Assembly: GCF_900184265.1 (NCBI RefSeq)
Contig: NZ_FXXA01000002.1
Location: 3,703,983 to 3,767,982 of the forward strand
Origin: Eggerthella timonensis
GTDB taxonomy: Bacteria > Actinomycetota > Coriobacteriia > Coriobacteriales > Eggerthellaceae
Length of the DNA: 64,000 nt
Direction: 5' to 3'
The notes under the pieces were generated by a model, which saw only the letters and a program-made list of their open reading frames with translations, was not told the origin of the DNA and made no database searches. Both the position numbers and the translations under genes were made by a program. Shown here piece by piece: positions 26,582 to 35,968 of this stretch (within the stretch, counting starts at the first letter, position 1; every line of letters begins with the position of its first letter).

Positions 26582-28877
26582 GATGCGGCGCGCCGAGCGC
26601 GAGGGATTCGCGCGCCCGAAGTCGGTGGAGCAGGCCGTGCCCATCGCCCAGGTCTGGGAGGACGGCATCTTCCGCGTCGGTCGCGACAAATACGCCAAGA
26701 CATACCATATCGCGGACATCAACTACGCCGTGGCATCGAAGGACGACAAGGACGCGTTGTTCTTGGAGTATTCCGACCTACTGAACTCCTTCGACCCCGG
26801 CGCTACCACCAAGATCACCGTGGCCACGCGCAGGCTCGATGCCCAAGAGTTCAGGAAGAGCATCCTCATCCCGTACCAGGACGACGGATTGGACGAGTAC
26901 CGAACCGAATACAACAGCATGCTCCTGGACAAAGCGGAGCGCACTAACGCGATGGTTCGCGAGCTATACCTCACGGTGTCGGTCATCCGCAAGAGCGTGA
27001 ACGAGGCGCGTCGGTACTTCGACCGCACCACCGGGGAGTTGTCGGTGCATCTCGCCCGCCTCGGCTCCAAGTGCACGGAAGTGGGAGACGAGGGCAAGCT
27101 GCGGCTGCTCCACGACTTCTTCCACGCGGGGCGCGAGGAAGAGTTCTCGTACGACCGCGCGGACAGCGCCCGCAAAGGCCATTCGTTCAAGGACTGCATC
27201 GTGCCCGAATCGTTGGAGTTCGAGCCGGGTTTCATCAAAATCGGCGAGCGCTTCGCGCGCGTGCTCTACCTGAAGGACTACGCTTCCTATATCAAGGACA
27301 GCTTTTTGACCGAGCTAACCGACATGGATAAGTCGCTCGTGCTCTCCATCGACGTGATACCCGTGCCCACCGACGAAGCGGTGCGGGAGGTCGAGAACCG
27401 CCTTTTGGGCGTGGAGACGAACATCACCAACTGGACGCGCAAGCAGAACCAGAACCTCAACTACAACGTGGTTGTCCCCTACGATATGGAGCAGCAGCGC
27501 AAGGAATCCCGAGAGTTCCTGAACGACCTCGTGGCACGCGACCAGCGCATGATGTTCGGTGTCGTGACGCTCGTGCATACCGCCGACACACTGGAGGAAC
27601 TGGACTCCGACACCGAGGCCATCCTCTCCTGCGCGCGCAAGCACCTTTGCCAAATGGCGGTATTGAAGTACCAGCAGCTCGACGGCCTCATGACGGCACT
27701 GCCAATAGGCGTGCGCCAGATCGACGCCCTGCGCACGCTCACGACCGAGAGCCTAGCCGTACTCATGCCATTCCGCGTGCAGGAAATCATGGACAACGGC
27801 GGCTTCTATTTCGGTGAGAACGCAATATCGAAGAACCTCATCCTCTACGACAAGTCCCGACTGATGAACCCCAACGCCTTCATTTTGGGCGTGCCGGGAG
27901 CAGGCAAGAGCTTCAACACCAAAGAACTTATCGCCATACTCGCCCTCTCCACACGGGACGACATCATAATCTGCGACCCGGAGCGCGAGTACGCCGCCCT
28001 CGTGGAAGCGCTCGGAGGTGAAGTCGTCCGCATCGCGGCGGGCAGCGAACATCACATCAACGCGCTCGACATGACGGAGGGCTACGGCGACGGCGGCAAC
28101 CCCGTCATCGACAAGAGTGAATTCGTCCTGTCGCTTTTCGATCAGCTCGAAAGCAAGGGGCTGAGCGCGCAATCCAAGTCCATCGTGGACAGGTGCACGG
28201 CATTGGTCTACGCCGAAAGCCGCGCGAACGGGAGCACGCCTACGCTCGTGACGCTGCACGACGAGCTGCTCGCACAGCCAGAGCCGGAGGCACGCGCAAT
28301 GGCGTTATCCCTCGAACTATTCACCTCCGGCTCGCTCGATGCGTTCGCGCACCCCACGAACGTGGACACACAAAGCCGAATCCTGGCCTACGACATCATG
28401 GATCTCGGAAAGCAACTCAAGACGATGGGTCTGCTCGTGATCACCGACGCGATGCTCAACCGCGTCACCGCGAACTGGCGGGCGGGGAAGCGAACGCACA
28501 TAGTCATCGACGAGTTCCACGTGGTCTTCGAGAGCGAATACAGCGGGGCGTTCTTTAACAGCGCATGGCGGCGCTTCCGCAAGCGCAACGCCTACCCCAC
28601 CGCGGTCACGCAGAACGTCGAGTACCTGCTCGATTCCGTGCTCGCCTCCACCATGCTCTCCAACTCCGAGTTCGTGGTCATGCTCAACCAGGCTCCCGCC
28701 GACCGCCAGAAGCTAGGCGACCTCCTGAACATCAGCCAGGAGCAGATGGGCTACATCACCAACGCGGACGAGGGATGTGGCCTGTTGCGCTACGGCAGCG
28801 CCATCGTCCCCTTCGAGAATCGGTTCCCCAAGAATACCGAACTCTACAAGCTCATGACCACGAAGCCGGGCGAGTAG
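26562..28877 (+). CDS. VirB4-like conjugation ATPase
   Basis: The 771-aa ATPase has Walker A GVPGAGKS near residue 443, the DPEREYAAL region and a Walker B-like VIDEFHVVFE. It energises assembly and substrate movement in the type IV channel. I use the ATG at 26562; an ATG at 26583, directly after the PrgI stop, is possible but lacks a Shine-Dalgarno. Its length and order match VirB4/TrsE proteins of related ICEs. Confidence 0.92.
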   Translation: MIKTLVKMRRAEREGFARPKSVEQAVPIAQVWEDGIFRVGRDKYAKTYHIADINYAVASKDDKDALFLEYSDLLNSFDPGATTKITVATRRLDAQEFRKSILIPYQDDGLDEYRTEYNSMLLDKAERTNAMVRELYLTVSVIRKSVNEARRYFDRTTGELSVHLARLGSKCTEVGDEGKLRLLHDFFHAGREEEFSYDRADSARKGHSFKDCIVPESLEFEPGFIKIGERFARVLYLKDYASYIKDSFLTELTDMDKSLVLSIDVIPVPTDEAVREVENRLLGVETNITNWTRKQNQNLNYNVVVPYDMEQQRKESREFLNDLVARDQRMMFGVVTLVHTADTLEELDSDTEAILSCARKHLCQMAVLKYQQLDGLMTALPIGVRQIDALRTLTTESLAVLMPFRVQEIMDNGGFYFGENAISKNLILYDKSRLMNPNAFILGVPGAGKSFNTKELIAILALSTRDDIIICDPEREYAALVEALGGEVVRIAAGSEHHINALDMTEGYGDGGNPVIDKSEFVLSLFDQLESKGLSAQSKSIVDRCTALVYAESRANGSTPTLVTLHDELLAQPEPEARAMALSLELFTSGSLDAFAHPTNVDTQSRILAYDIMDLGKQLKTMGLLVITDAMLNRVTANWRAGKRTHIVIDEFHVVFESEYSGAFFNSAWRRFRKRNAYPTAVTQNVEYLLDSVLASTMLSNSEFVVMLNQAPADRQKLGDLLNISQEQMGYITNADEGCGLLRYGSAIVPFENRFPKNTELYKLMTTKPGE

Positions 28878-28917
28878 GCCGAGCCTCCCCGGCCTACCGC
28901 CGTAAAGGAGGCAGCGC

Positions 28918-30585
28918 TTGGAAAGAGACATCAAGAAGCGCCGCGTCGTCAAGGACATCAAGACGCTCGCCCGCCGAACGGGCGCGGCGAGCGCCGCCAA
29001 GGATGCAGCGATCAAGACGAGGGACGCGGCGAACGGCACCGTCGTCGCCCAAGGCGACGAGCAGAGCCGCCCCGAGGACGAGGCGCAATCCGGCGGCCAG
29101 CGCCTCGCAAACGACGGCGCAGCAGCCGCGCAGCGCCGCATCCTAACCAAGGCCGCGCATCCGCGAGCCAAGACCGAGCGTCCGCGAGCGGAACCGGCGA
29201 AGGAGCACGCGAAAGACGCCGAGAGGAAAGCGCGCCGTGAGGCGGGAGCGCAAGAGCCGGAACCCCCCTCTGCACCTGCGGGCGCAGAGGGGACGAGGGC
29301 ACCGGCCGAGAAGAGAAAGGCAGGAGCCGCCCCCAAGCAGCCCAAGGCCGCGATGCGCCCGAGGCCGCAGGCGAGGCCTCCGAAGCAGCCATCTTCGCAA
29401 GCCCCGAAGCCGACGGCGAACATGCTGCAGGCTATAGCCCGCCGACGAGGCAGCGCGCGCCACGCGGCATCCCACGCCCCCAGGGCGGCAAAGAGAGCGA
29501 TGGACGGCGCGGCGGCGTTCGCCCGGATGGCCGCCGCATCCGCGAGGTCGCTCACTGCCGCCCTTACCGTCCTCGGGAGCACCGCGCTATCGACGGTGGT
29601 GGTGGTCACGCTCGCGGGACTCGTCGCAGTGTCGGCGTTTGGCATCTTCTTCTGCGGCGGCGACCTCGGCGACGGAAACCCTTCCCTGCGGGAGATGGTG
29701 GCGCAGCTCAACAAGGAGCACACCGAGCGCATCGAGCAGATCAAGACCGAGAACCCCCACGACAAGGTGGCTCTCACGGGCACGAAAACAGCTTGGAAGG
29801 AAGCTTTGGCCGTCTACGCGGTCAAGACGACGACGGATGCGAACAACCCTCTCGACATGGTGACGCTCGATGCAGCACGCCAGCAGCTCGTCAAAGATGT
29901 TTTCTGGAATATGAATAGCATCTCCAGCCGCGTTGAGGCGAAGGAAATCACCGACATAGTTCTGGAAGAGGACGACGAGGGCAACCCGGTAGAGGTCGAA
30001 AAGACCACCACCGAGAGAATCCTCTACATCGAGTTGTCACACACTACGGCAGACGAAGCGGTGAGCGTCTACGGCTTCGATGCCGAGCAGGCCGACATGC
30101 TCCACCAACTGCTCGCGGAAAAGAACGACCCGCTTTGGCAGTCGGTGCTCTACGGCGTCGGGCAGGGCAGCGGCGACATGGTGGAGGTAGCGGCATCCCA
30201 AGTCGGCAACGTGGGCGGCCAGCCCTACTGGTCGTGGTACGGCTTCGGCGGCCGCGTCGAATGGTGCGCGTGTTTCGTCAGCTGGTGCGCGAATGAGTGC
30301 GGCTACATCGAAGACGGTTCAGTGTTGAAGTTCGCGTACTGCCCAACCGGCGTGCAGTGGTTCAAGGACGCCGGACGCTGGCAGGATCGCGGGTACGCGC
30401 CGCAACCGGGCGACATCGTGTTCTTCGACTGGGGCGGCGACGGCGTTTCCGACCACGTGGGAATCGTCGAATCGTGCGACGGTTCGACCGTGCACACCAT
30501 CGAAGGAAACTCCGGCGATGCATGCCAGCGCAATAGCTACGGCATCAATAGCGCATCGATCATGGGCTTCGGCACACCCATCTAA
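28918..30585 (+). CDS. Transfer-associated cell-wall hydrolase, CHAP domain
   Basis: The 555-aa protein has a long charged Ala/Arg/Lys-rich cytoplasmic region (~1-200), a transmembrane segment (~215-245), a linker, and a C-terminal CHAP peptidase. The catalytic region is WCACFVSWCANECGY, and the histidine is in VSDHVGIVESCDG. It is a VirB1-like enzyme that opens peptidoglycan for the mating channel. It starts at TTG with AAGGAGG upstream. Confidence 0.88.
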   Translation: MERDIKKRRVVKDIKTLARRTGAASAAKDAAIKTRDAANGTVVAQGDEQSRPEDEAQSGGQRLANDGAAAAQRRILTKAAHPRAKTERPRAEPAKEHAKDAERKARREAGAQEPEPPSAPAGAEGTRAPAEKRKAGAAPKQPKAAMRPRPQARPPKQPSSQAPKPTANMLQAIARRRGSARHAASHAPRAAKRAMDGAAAFARMAAASARSLTAALTVLGSTALSTVVVVTLAGLVAVSAFGIFFCGGDLGDGNPSLREMVAQLNKEHTERIEQIKTENPHDKVALTGTKTAWKEALAVYAVKTTTDANNPLDMVTLDAARQQLVKDVFWNMNSISSRVEAKEITDIVLEEDDEGNPVEVEKTTTERILYIELSHTTADEAVSVYGFDAEQADMLHQLLAEKNDPLWQSVLYGVGQGSGDMVEVAASQVGNVGGQPYWSWYGFGGRVEWCACFVSWCANECGYIEDGSVLKFAYCPTGVQWFKDAGRWQDRGYAPQPGDIVFFDWGGDGVSDHVGIVESCDGSTVHTIEGNSGDACQRNSYGINSASIMGFGTPI

Positions 30586-30590
30586 CTGCA

Positions 30591-30626
30591 ATACCGGACG
30601 GGGAGTTTACACTCCTCGTCCGGTAT
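30591..30626 (+). terminator. Terminator after the transfer operon
   Basis: Sixteen-bp stem beginning ATACCGGACG and ending CGTCCGGTAT (one mismatch), loop TTAC. It lies just after the CHAP gene stop and before the convergent bacteriocin-like cluster. Confidence 0.75.
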
Positions 30627-30638
30627 CAATCGTCTGCG

Positions 30639-30899
30639 TCACAAGAAAAGCATTGCCACCACGTACAGTACGATGCAAACAAACAAGATTACTGCTAAAG
30701 TTGAGCGCTTTGTTCGCAGCGAGTCGATCATGCCAAAGAGAAAGAATCCTATCATGGTAAGACTGAGAGCCACTTGTGTGACCTCACGCGAGAGTCCAAA
30801 GAAAGACCTTGCTACTATGACCAACACTACTAATACCGCTGCTACAACTATTGCAATCTTGTTGCATGCGATGCCCCTAGCGGGCTTTTCATTGCTCAT
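30639..30899 (-). CDS. Small three-helix membrane protein, putative immunity protein
   Basis: The 86-aa product has three hydrophobic segments (IAIVVAAVLVVLVIVA, VALSLTMIGFFLFGMI, AVILFVCIVLYVVAMLF). The ATG lies 11 bp after the stop of the secreted-peptide gene and there is no good Shine-Dalgarno, so it is probably translationally coupled. Small polytopic proteins right behind bacteriocin genes are often immunity proteins. That role is inferred from position only. Confidence 0.55.
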   Translation of the reverse strand: MSNEKPARGIACNKIAIVVAAVLVVLVIVARSFFGLSREVTQVALSLTMIGFFLFGMIDSLRTKRSTLAVILFVCIVLYVVAMLFL

Positions 30900-30910
30900 G
30901 ATCTGCAGCG

Positions 30911-31309
30911 TTAGAACAAGCAGTTCCAGAGAGTGAACGCCCCGGAAGCCGTCGCGATGAGAGCCCCACCAGGTCCCGACCATGCCAAACCGGCAACAGC
31001 GGCTGCACTACTGATCAGCATCTGATTGTAGCATCGACGTTCTTGGGCGTTCAGTTTCACTGTGTGAGGCACCGGTCGATTGTTCGCAAAACCGTGGGAA
31101 TTGCACCATGCTCGCGTGTAAGAGTCAGTGCAATTACCGCGAGTGCGCGGCGCGATCCCGCTATCATAGGTATCGCCAACATAGACAGCATCGGTTCCGC
31201 CGGAAACTGCCTGACCGCCGCTAGAGTCCGCGAAAGCCACAGCTCCAGTAGGAAGCATTAGGGAAAGGCATAGAGCTAACGAAGTGAGTGCCGCACCTGT
31301 TTTCTTCAT
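30911..31309 (-). CDS. Secreted four-cysteine peptide precursor, bacteriocin-like
   Basis: The 132-aa precursor has a Sec signal peptide (MKKTGAALTSLALCLSLML, cleavage likely after AFA near residue 27). The mature part has four cysteines (GNC, AWC, RRC, WNC). The C-terminal stretch is hydrophobic and glycine/alanine-rich (AAAVAGLAWSGPGGALIATA). GGAGAG precedes the ATG at 31307-31309. It lies between a thioredoxin-like gene and a small membrane protein gene. The combination suggests a disulfide-stabilised antimicrobial peptide. I recognise no named family. Confidence 0.55.
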   Translation of the reverse strand: MKKTGAALTSLALCLSLMLPTGAVAFADSSGGQAVSGGTDAVYVGDTYDSGIAPRTRGNCTDSYTRAWCNSHGFANNRPVPHTVKLNAQERRCYNQMLISSAAAVAGLAWSGPGGALIATASGAFTLWNCLF

Positions 31310-31382
31310 GATACTCTCCAATCATTGAAAAGGCTTGTATTCTCCAGCGACCGATGCCCCCTTTCCTTTAGAGCGCTGGTGC

Positions 31383-31898
31383 TCATTTGTTGTATTGAAC
31401 ATATTCATTCAGCAACTTGAACGAATCCTCTTCGCCCTGTGCCGAGCCAATTATTCCTCCTTGATCGGTCACTATGAAAACCGTTGGAATATGCTCCAGC
31501 TCATATGAGTTGTATACGCTTCTGTCTTGATCAAGGTAGATCGGAAAATCTCCCCGATGGCTTTCGATGTCATCGAGATTTTCGTCTTGTGCAACCGTAA
31601 ACAGATTCTTTTTTATGACGTCAGCCTCATCCGCTTGATCAATCTTCTCTATTAGCGATTCGCAATGAGGACACCATGATCCCCAGAAAAGCAAAACATT
31701 TTCTTCTCCGGATTTGAGGTTGTCAAAATAGCGATTTTCGCCGCCCAAGCTAAAGTCAGGGGCCTTCTCTAATGATGAGAAGGTTTGCGAGTATGGTTCG
31801 TGGTGCTTTGGAAGAAGGAAAACAGAGACAGCGATAGTCACCGCCGCAACAACGGCGATCAATAAGATCGAAAGAATAGCAACTCGCTTCTTGTGCAT
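31383..31898 (-). CDS. Membrane-anchored thioredoxin-like protein with CPHC site
   Basis: The 171-aa protein has an N-terminal anchor (VAILSILLIAVVAAVTIAVS) and an extracytoplasmic TlpA-like thioredoxin fold. The active site LLFWGSWCPHCESL lies near residue 75 and the cis-Pro loop is HIPTVFIV. CPHC is the DsbA-type redox pair, so oxidation of exported cysteines is plausible, and the neighbour encodes a secreted four-cysteine peptide. GGGAGG precedes the ATG at 31896-31898. Confidence 0.8.
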   Translation of the reverse strand: MHKKRVAILSILLIAVVAAVTIAVSVFLLPKHHEPYSQTFSSLEKAPDFSLGGENRYFDNLKSGEENVLLFWGSWCPHCESLIEKIDQADEADVIKKNLFTVAQDENLDDIESHRGDFPIYLDQDRSVYNSYELEHIPTVFIVTDQGGIIGSAQGEEDSFKLLNEYVQYNK

Positions 31899-32359
31899 TT
31901 GCCGCACCTCCCATAAAAGTAAGACTAAAATCTGAATCTCATTTGTTCTTATATGATTATCATATAATTCTTAATGAAGATTGTAGCAAGAATGTCACTA
32001 AAATACTAGACCTTTTTCATTTTGTCTCCGTCGTCAAATGGGGAAGCATTCCATTGTTAGCCGAGTTAGTCTGCATCGCTAGATCATTCACTTTTGAAAG
32101 CTGATGAAATGCATTTCGATCCTCGAGAATAAATAAGAGCTATTTCTATCCGCAGATAGCCTTAACAAGCACACGGATACACAAATCGAGAAATCTCATA
32201 CCGATAACTTCACTTTTGTACGTTCTTCGTCTGTAAAGACGAGGGGCCTTTCTTTCCGCACATTGACAAACGTATACCCCTAGCCCAGCAAGAACAAGAG
32301 CGCGGCACGCGAAGACGGTTCTTATGGGCTGGAAGGATCTGTACAAGATAGGAGAAACA
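31899..32359. other. Long AT-rich intergenic region between divergent units
   Basis: About 460 bp without a convincing gene. The left half is AT-rich, with TATGATTATCATATAATTC near 31954-31972, and should contain the promoters for the divergent thioredoxin-peptide cluster and the pilus locus. The right part holds the structured element at 32228-32330. Confidence 0.6.
32228..32330 (+). ncRNA. Structured leader element, copy 1
   Basis: Two hairpins: CGTC-TGTAAA-GACG (32228-32241), and a 12-bp bulged stem AGCCCA..AAGAAC / GTTCTT..TGGGCT (32282-32330) enclosing GAGCGCGGCACGC. The element aligns along its whole length with 43514-43621, and the second stem differs by compensating changes (AGAAC/GTTCT versus AGGAC/GTCCT), which supports a folded RNA or single-stranded DNA. 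It sits just upstream of the pilus-locus surface protein gene. Confidence 0.55.
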
Positions 32360-34381
32360 ATGAACTACCCATATTTCCCTATGCGCATACCACCTCCGGC
32401 ACGAACCACTCTCGTCGCCACAACGGCAGTGTCTCTACTGCTCGCAGCGCTCGCTCTCTCATTCGCGGTGACCGACGCATACGCCGTGGAAAACGAACCC
32501 GGACCGGGCGTCGTCTACATGCAGCACCGCTTCGCCGACGAGACGAGCATCCGCGAGACACCGCTGCATCGCGCTTACGCGACCTATACCAGCGACAGGC
32601 AATCCTACACCGCCCGTGTGAACGCATCCGGCGGCTCAGTCAACATCGAAGGGCGGTGGAAAGCGGAGGCCAACGGGACGGACATCACGGGCGAGTGCTC
32701 TTACGATCCCGATGCCGGACTCGTCGTCATTCCCAGATCGCACCTCCACACGCCCGTGACCGTGACCGTCGACCTCGATGCCGAGCAAAGCGCTAAGACG
32801 TTCGAGGTGAGCGTGAGCGTCATCGCAGGCGACGAGCCGGGTCAAGCAAGCACGATGCGAGTAGCTACGACGGCGGGCAGCACGCGCTTATCCGTACCCG
32901 TATCCGGCTCCGTCAAGGCAGTCACCCAGGACTCGCGAGTCCTCGACACCTCCGAGTACAGCGTAGCCGACGGCGAGCTGACGATCGAGGGAAGAACGGC
33001 ACTGACCGGCTCGATCACAGTCTACCTCGATGGCTACGCGCCGGAAATCGTCGACCGAAACCCGATCAAGGACTACAACGACACCATCATCCAGCGTTCG
33101 CTCCGCAGCGCCTCGCCTATGAGCATCATGGCTCGCTCCGACCACGGCGGCTGGTTCGACGGATGGGGGTGGATTTGGAGCACGAACCAAGGACCCGGCG
33201 CTTGGGACTACACCGACTACACGATGACCTGGAACGGCAACACGATGTACCTCAACTGCTGCGAGCACGGGGTCTACCACATGCTCGAGAGCGAGGGCGG
33301 TGGCGGCAGCGTTTACTTCACGGCCTCACGCACGTCCTCCAGCCTCGTCAACCAGTACGACACCTACGACGCGACCACCGTCTACCACCACAAGGTCTAC
33401 CGCAACACCTACTACCTGTACGTCAACGCGGGCTACTACCAAGATGTCGACGGCTACTGGAGCGAGGACTATGAGACGGTCACAACCTCCCCGCGCTACG
33501 GCGGCATCGACCTGACCAAGGTGTCGGCTAGTCCGAGCATCACCAACGGCAACGGCAGCTACAGCACGGTCGGGGCTGTGTACGACATCTACAGCAACCC
33601 GCAATGCACCAACTGGATCGACTCCATGACCACCGCCAGCGGCGGTAAAGCCAGCAAGTGGGGCTTCCGCGCCGGGAGCACCGTGTACATCAAGGAGTCT
33701 AAGCCGTCCCCGGGCTACAACCTCGACACGAAAGTGTACTCGGTAGGGATCACTGCCGACCAGTGGTCGCACGTAAACGGCGGCATCGTGCACGAGCCGC
33801 CGAAGACTGCCACCGTGCGATTCTTCGCAGACGGCGACCTTGTGCACTCCGTCACTCGTCCGCTGGGCACGAGCCTCGCGACGGTCGACCCGGACATTCG
33901 AAAGGCAAACGAGCTGGCGGCGAAGCCGAACTGCACACCCGGCCTCGACGCGTGGTACTACAACTCGGGCTGTTCGTCGAAGTTCGCGGGAACCACGTTG
34001 CAGGGCGATCTGAACCTGTACGCCAAGAACGTCGCCACCGTGACCTACGCCCCGACAGCAGGCTCGCCGCTGGCCGAAGACCTCCCCATCCGCAAGGCCA
34101 TGTCGGATTCGTCCCCGGTGCTCGACGTTGCGCGGGACGTACTCCCGCCGTCGCGGCAAGTCGACTGGGGACATAAGATCACGCTCAAAGATCCCCGGCT
34201 GAAAACCCTCTACTACTACGACGACGGCGAGCGCTGGCGCACCTTGCGATGGCGCGGCGACGGATGGTATCTGAACTCGGCCGCCACAGGCAGCGCCGCC
34301 AAGACGCTGGAGGTATTGCGGGACACGACAGTGTACGGCGACTGGTCGCGCTCGACCTTTGATGGGATCTACTCTTGGTAG
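32360..34381 (+). CDS. Large secreted surface protein, SpaA-like; putative Tad pilus adhesin
   Basis: The 673-aa protein has a signal peptide (SLLLAALALSFAVTDAYA, cleavage near residue 50) and a beta-rich N-terminal half. A SpaA-type prealbumin-like domain lies near 395-470 (GAVYDIYSNPQC, VYIKESKPSPGYNLD), and InlB-like beta-grasp segments follow (VRFFADGDLVHSV). There is no LPXTG and no C-terminal membrane anchor. AGGAG precedes the ATG at 32360. It heads the Tad gene run and overlaps the prepilin peptidase gene, so a pilus-tip or secreted adhesin role is likely but inferred. Confidence 0.7.
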   Translation: MNYPYFPMRIPPPARTTLVATTAVSLLLAALALSFAVTDAYAVENEPGPGVVYMQHRFADETSIRETPLHRAYATYTSDRQSYTARVNASGGSVNIEGRWKAEANGTDITGECSYDPDAGLVVIPRSHLHTPVTVTVDLDAEQSAKTFEVSVSVIAGDEPGQASTMRVATTAGSTRLSVPVSGSVKAVTQDSRVLDTSEYSVADGELTIEGRTALTGSITVYLDGYAPEIVDRNPIKDYNDTIIQRSLRSASPMSIMARSDHGGWFDGWGWIWSTNQGPGAWDYTDYTMTWNGNTMYLNCCEHGVYHMLESEGGGGSVYFTASRTSSSLVNQYDTYDATTVYHHKVYRNTYYLYVNAGYYQDVDGYWSEDYETVTTSPRYGGIDLTKVSASPSITNGNGSYSTVGAVYDIYSNPQCTNWIDSMTTASGGKASKWGFRAGSTVYIKESKPSPGYNLDTKVYSVGITADQWSHVNGGIVHEPPKTATVRFFADGDLVHSVTRPLGTSLATVDPDIRKANELAAKPNCTPGLDAWYYNSGCSSKFAGTTLQGDLNLYAKNVATVTYAPTAGSPLAEDLPIRKAMSDSSPVLDVARDVLPPSRQVDWGHKITLKDPRLKTLYYYDDGERWRTLRWRGDGWYLNSAATGSAAKTLEVLRDTTVYGDWSRSTFDGIYSW

Positions 34382-35211
34382 GGGCTATCGCGTCGGCGAT
34401 CTTCTGCGGGGCGCTCTGCGGGCTTGCGCCCCACATCGCCGCGCGCGTCATGGAAAGCCGAAGGAAAGCCCACCTTGCATGGTTCCGCAACGGGGCGACG
34501 AAGTACGCGGAATCGCTCGAAGCCGGACGGGAATGGGCACGAGCGCTGCCGCGCTTGATCGAAGACAAAGCTATCGGCAAGGAGGATGCGGCACTCGCGG
34601 CGGTGCTCGGGGTGCCCGGCCTCCCCGATGCTTCGGCGCTCCCGACCGTGGCCGAGATCGACGCGCGATTCGCGCTCCCGAATCGGCGCCTGAAACGCCT
34701 CGCCGTCCTGCTCGCAGTCGCGGGAGCCATCTTAGGCGCGGCGCTCCCCCTGCTCGGGGCGAGCTTGGAGCAGGCCGTGTTACTGGGGGCGATAGCCAGC
34801 ACGTGCGCCCTGATGGCGATCATCGACCAGCGGTGCCGAATCATCACCGACGGCACCGTGGAGCTGCTTTGCCTGCTAGGCATCTGCCTGAGAGTCGCCT
34901 GCGGCCAACGATCCGAACTTATCCCGATCTGCATAGCTGCCGTCCTTATCTGCGTCTGCATGTACGCGGCTGATGCCGTCTACGCGCGATTCCATTCGGG
35001 CCGTAGGGCGTTTGGCAATGCGGACAAGAAAGTCGTGGCCGCAGTCGTGGTCTGCTCGGGCGCGTCAGGCATCGCGCCCGCCGCCGCATCGCTCATCGCG
35101 CTCTTGGCGGCGACCCTTCTCATATCCAAAGACCGTGCCGCGAAAAGGGCGTTCGGCCCCTACGCGGCGGTGGCCATCCTCATAGGGGCAATCGCATCGG
35201 CAACGGTGTGA
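34375..35211 (+). CDS. Prepilin peptidase, A24/TadV-like
   Basis: The 278-aa polytopic protein has the two A24 aspartate regions in modified form: MAIIDQRCRIITD (near residue 145) and FGNADKKVVAAVV (near 220; the usual motif is GxGD). Hydrophobic helices surround both. The start is a TTG overlapping the previous stop by seven bases. It should cleave the pilin-like proteins encoded next. The altered second motif makes activity somewhat uncertain. Confidence 0.75.
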   Translation: MVGAIASAIFCGALCGLAPHIAARVMESRRKAHLAWFRNGATKYAESLEAGREWARALPRLIEDKAIGKEDAALAAVLGVPGLPDASALPTVAEIDARFALPNRRLKRLAVLLAVAGAILGAALPLLGASLEQAVLLGAIASTCALMAIIDQRCRIITDGTVELLCLLGICLRVACGQRSELIPICIAAVLICVCMYAADAVYARFHSGRRAFGNADKKVVAAVVVCSGASGIAPAAASLIALLAATLLISKDRAAKRAFGPYAAVAILIGAIASATV

Positions 35212-35247
35212 ATGCATATACGTATTGAACGAACGAAAGGAATGCAC

Positions 35248-35454
35248 ATGGAGGCAATCATCAAGGCACGCAACGGCTACATGGCTCGACGCATCGGGCT
35301 AGAGATCGGCGGCGGGCAGAGCCACTTCGTCGAGGTAATCATCGTCGTGCTCATCGTGGTCGTCATCGGCATCTTCATCTACACGGTAGGCGTGCCGGGA
35401 CTCGAAAAACTGTGGAACGACGCGATGGCGCTCATCGGCACCATCAAGCCGTAA
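35248..35454 (+). CDS. Flp-type major pilin candidate
   Basis: The 68-aa prepilin has a short positive leader, a cleavage-like GGGQSHFVEV motif and a single hydrophobic helix (IIVVLIVVVIGIFIYTVG), the layout of Flp pilins. AAAGGA stands six to seven bases before the ATG at 35248. It is the smallest of four consecutive pilin-like genes and the likely major subunit. Confidence 0.75.
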   Translation: MEAIIKARNGYMARRIGLEIGGGQSHFVEVIIVVLIVVVIGIFIYTVGVPGLEKLWNDAMALIGTIKP

Positions 35455-35463
35455 GGAGGCCGG

Positions 35464-35967
35464 ATGCGCAAGACGAAACCTAGGCTAACCACCGAAAGCG
35501 GCCAAGCCGCGTTTTGCGGGCTCGTCGTCGCGCTCACCGTCCTGGCAGCACTCGCCCTCCCCGCCTACGAGGCGGGGAGGGCGATCAACGACCGCGTCCT
35601 TGCCGCCTCGGCGGCAGAGGACGCGGCCAAGGCGGTCGCGGCAAACCCGGCCATGACGCAGGCGGAGCTTGACGGCTACTTGGCGAGAGCCTATCCCGAC
35701 ATCGCCGGATCGGCGAGCATAACCATGAGAACAGGAGCGCAGAAGATTGTGCCCTACAGCCACCGCCTCAACTCCGGCGACGGCAGCTATCAGTCCCGCC
35801 CATCCAACGCGGTGAGCAGGGACGTAACCGTAAACGTGAGCGTTTCAAAGGACTACGCGACGGCGGCGGGCGCCTTCGTCGGCGCGCTCACAGGCACGGG
35901 CGGCTACACCGTGTCGGCCACCGGCCACGCCGCGATAGACGAAACCGTGTCGAGCGGGAGGTGGTGA
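35464..35967 (+). CDS. TadE-like pseudopilin 1
   Basis: The 167-aa protein starts with a basic leader, then ESGQAAFCGLVVALTVLAAL, a prepilin-like Gly-Gln cleavage site followed by a hydrophobic helix. A soluble C-terminal domain follows. AAGGAGG precedes the ATG. It is translated in series with the Flp candidate and two further pseudopilins. Confidence 0.65.
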   Translation: MRKTKPRLTTESGQAAFCGLVVALTVLAALALPAYEAGRAINDRVLAASAAEDAAKAVAANPAMTQAELDGYLARAYPDIAGSASITMRTGAQKIVPYSHRLNSGDGSYQSRPSNAVSRDVTVNVSVSKDYATAAGAFVGALTGTGGYTVSATGHAAIDETVSSGRW

Positions 35968-35968
35968 C

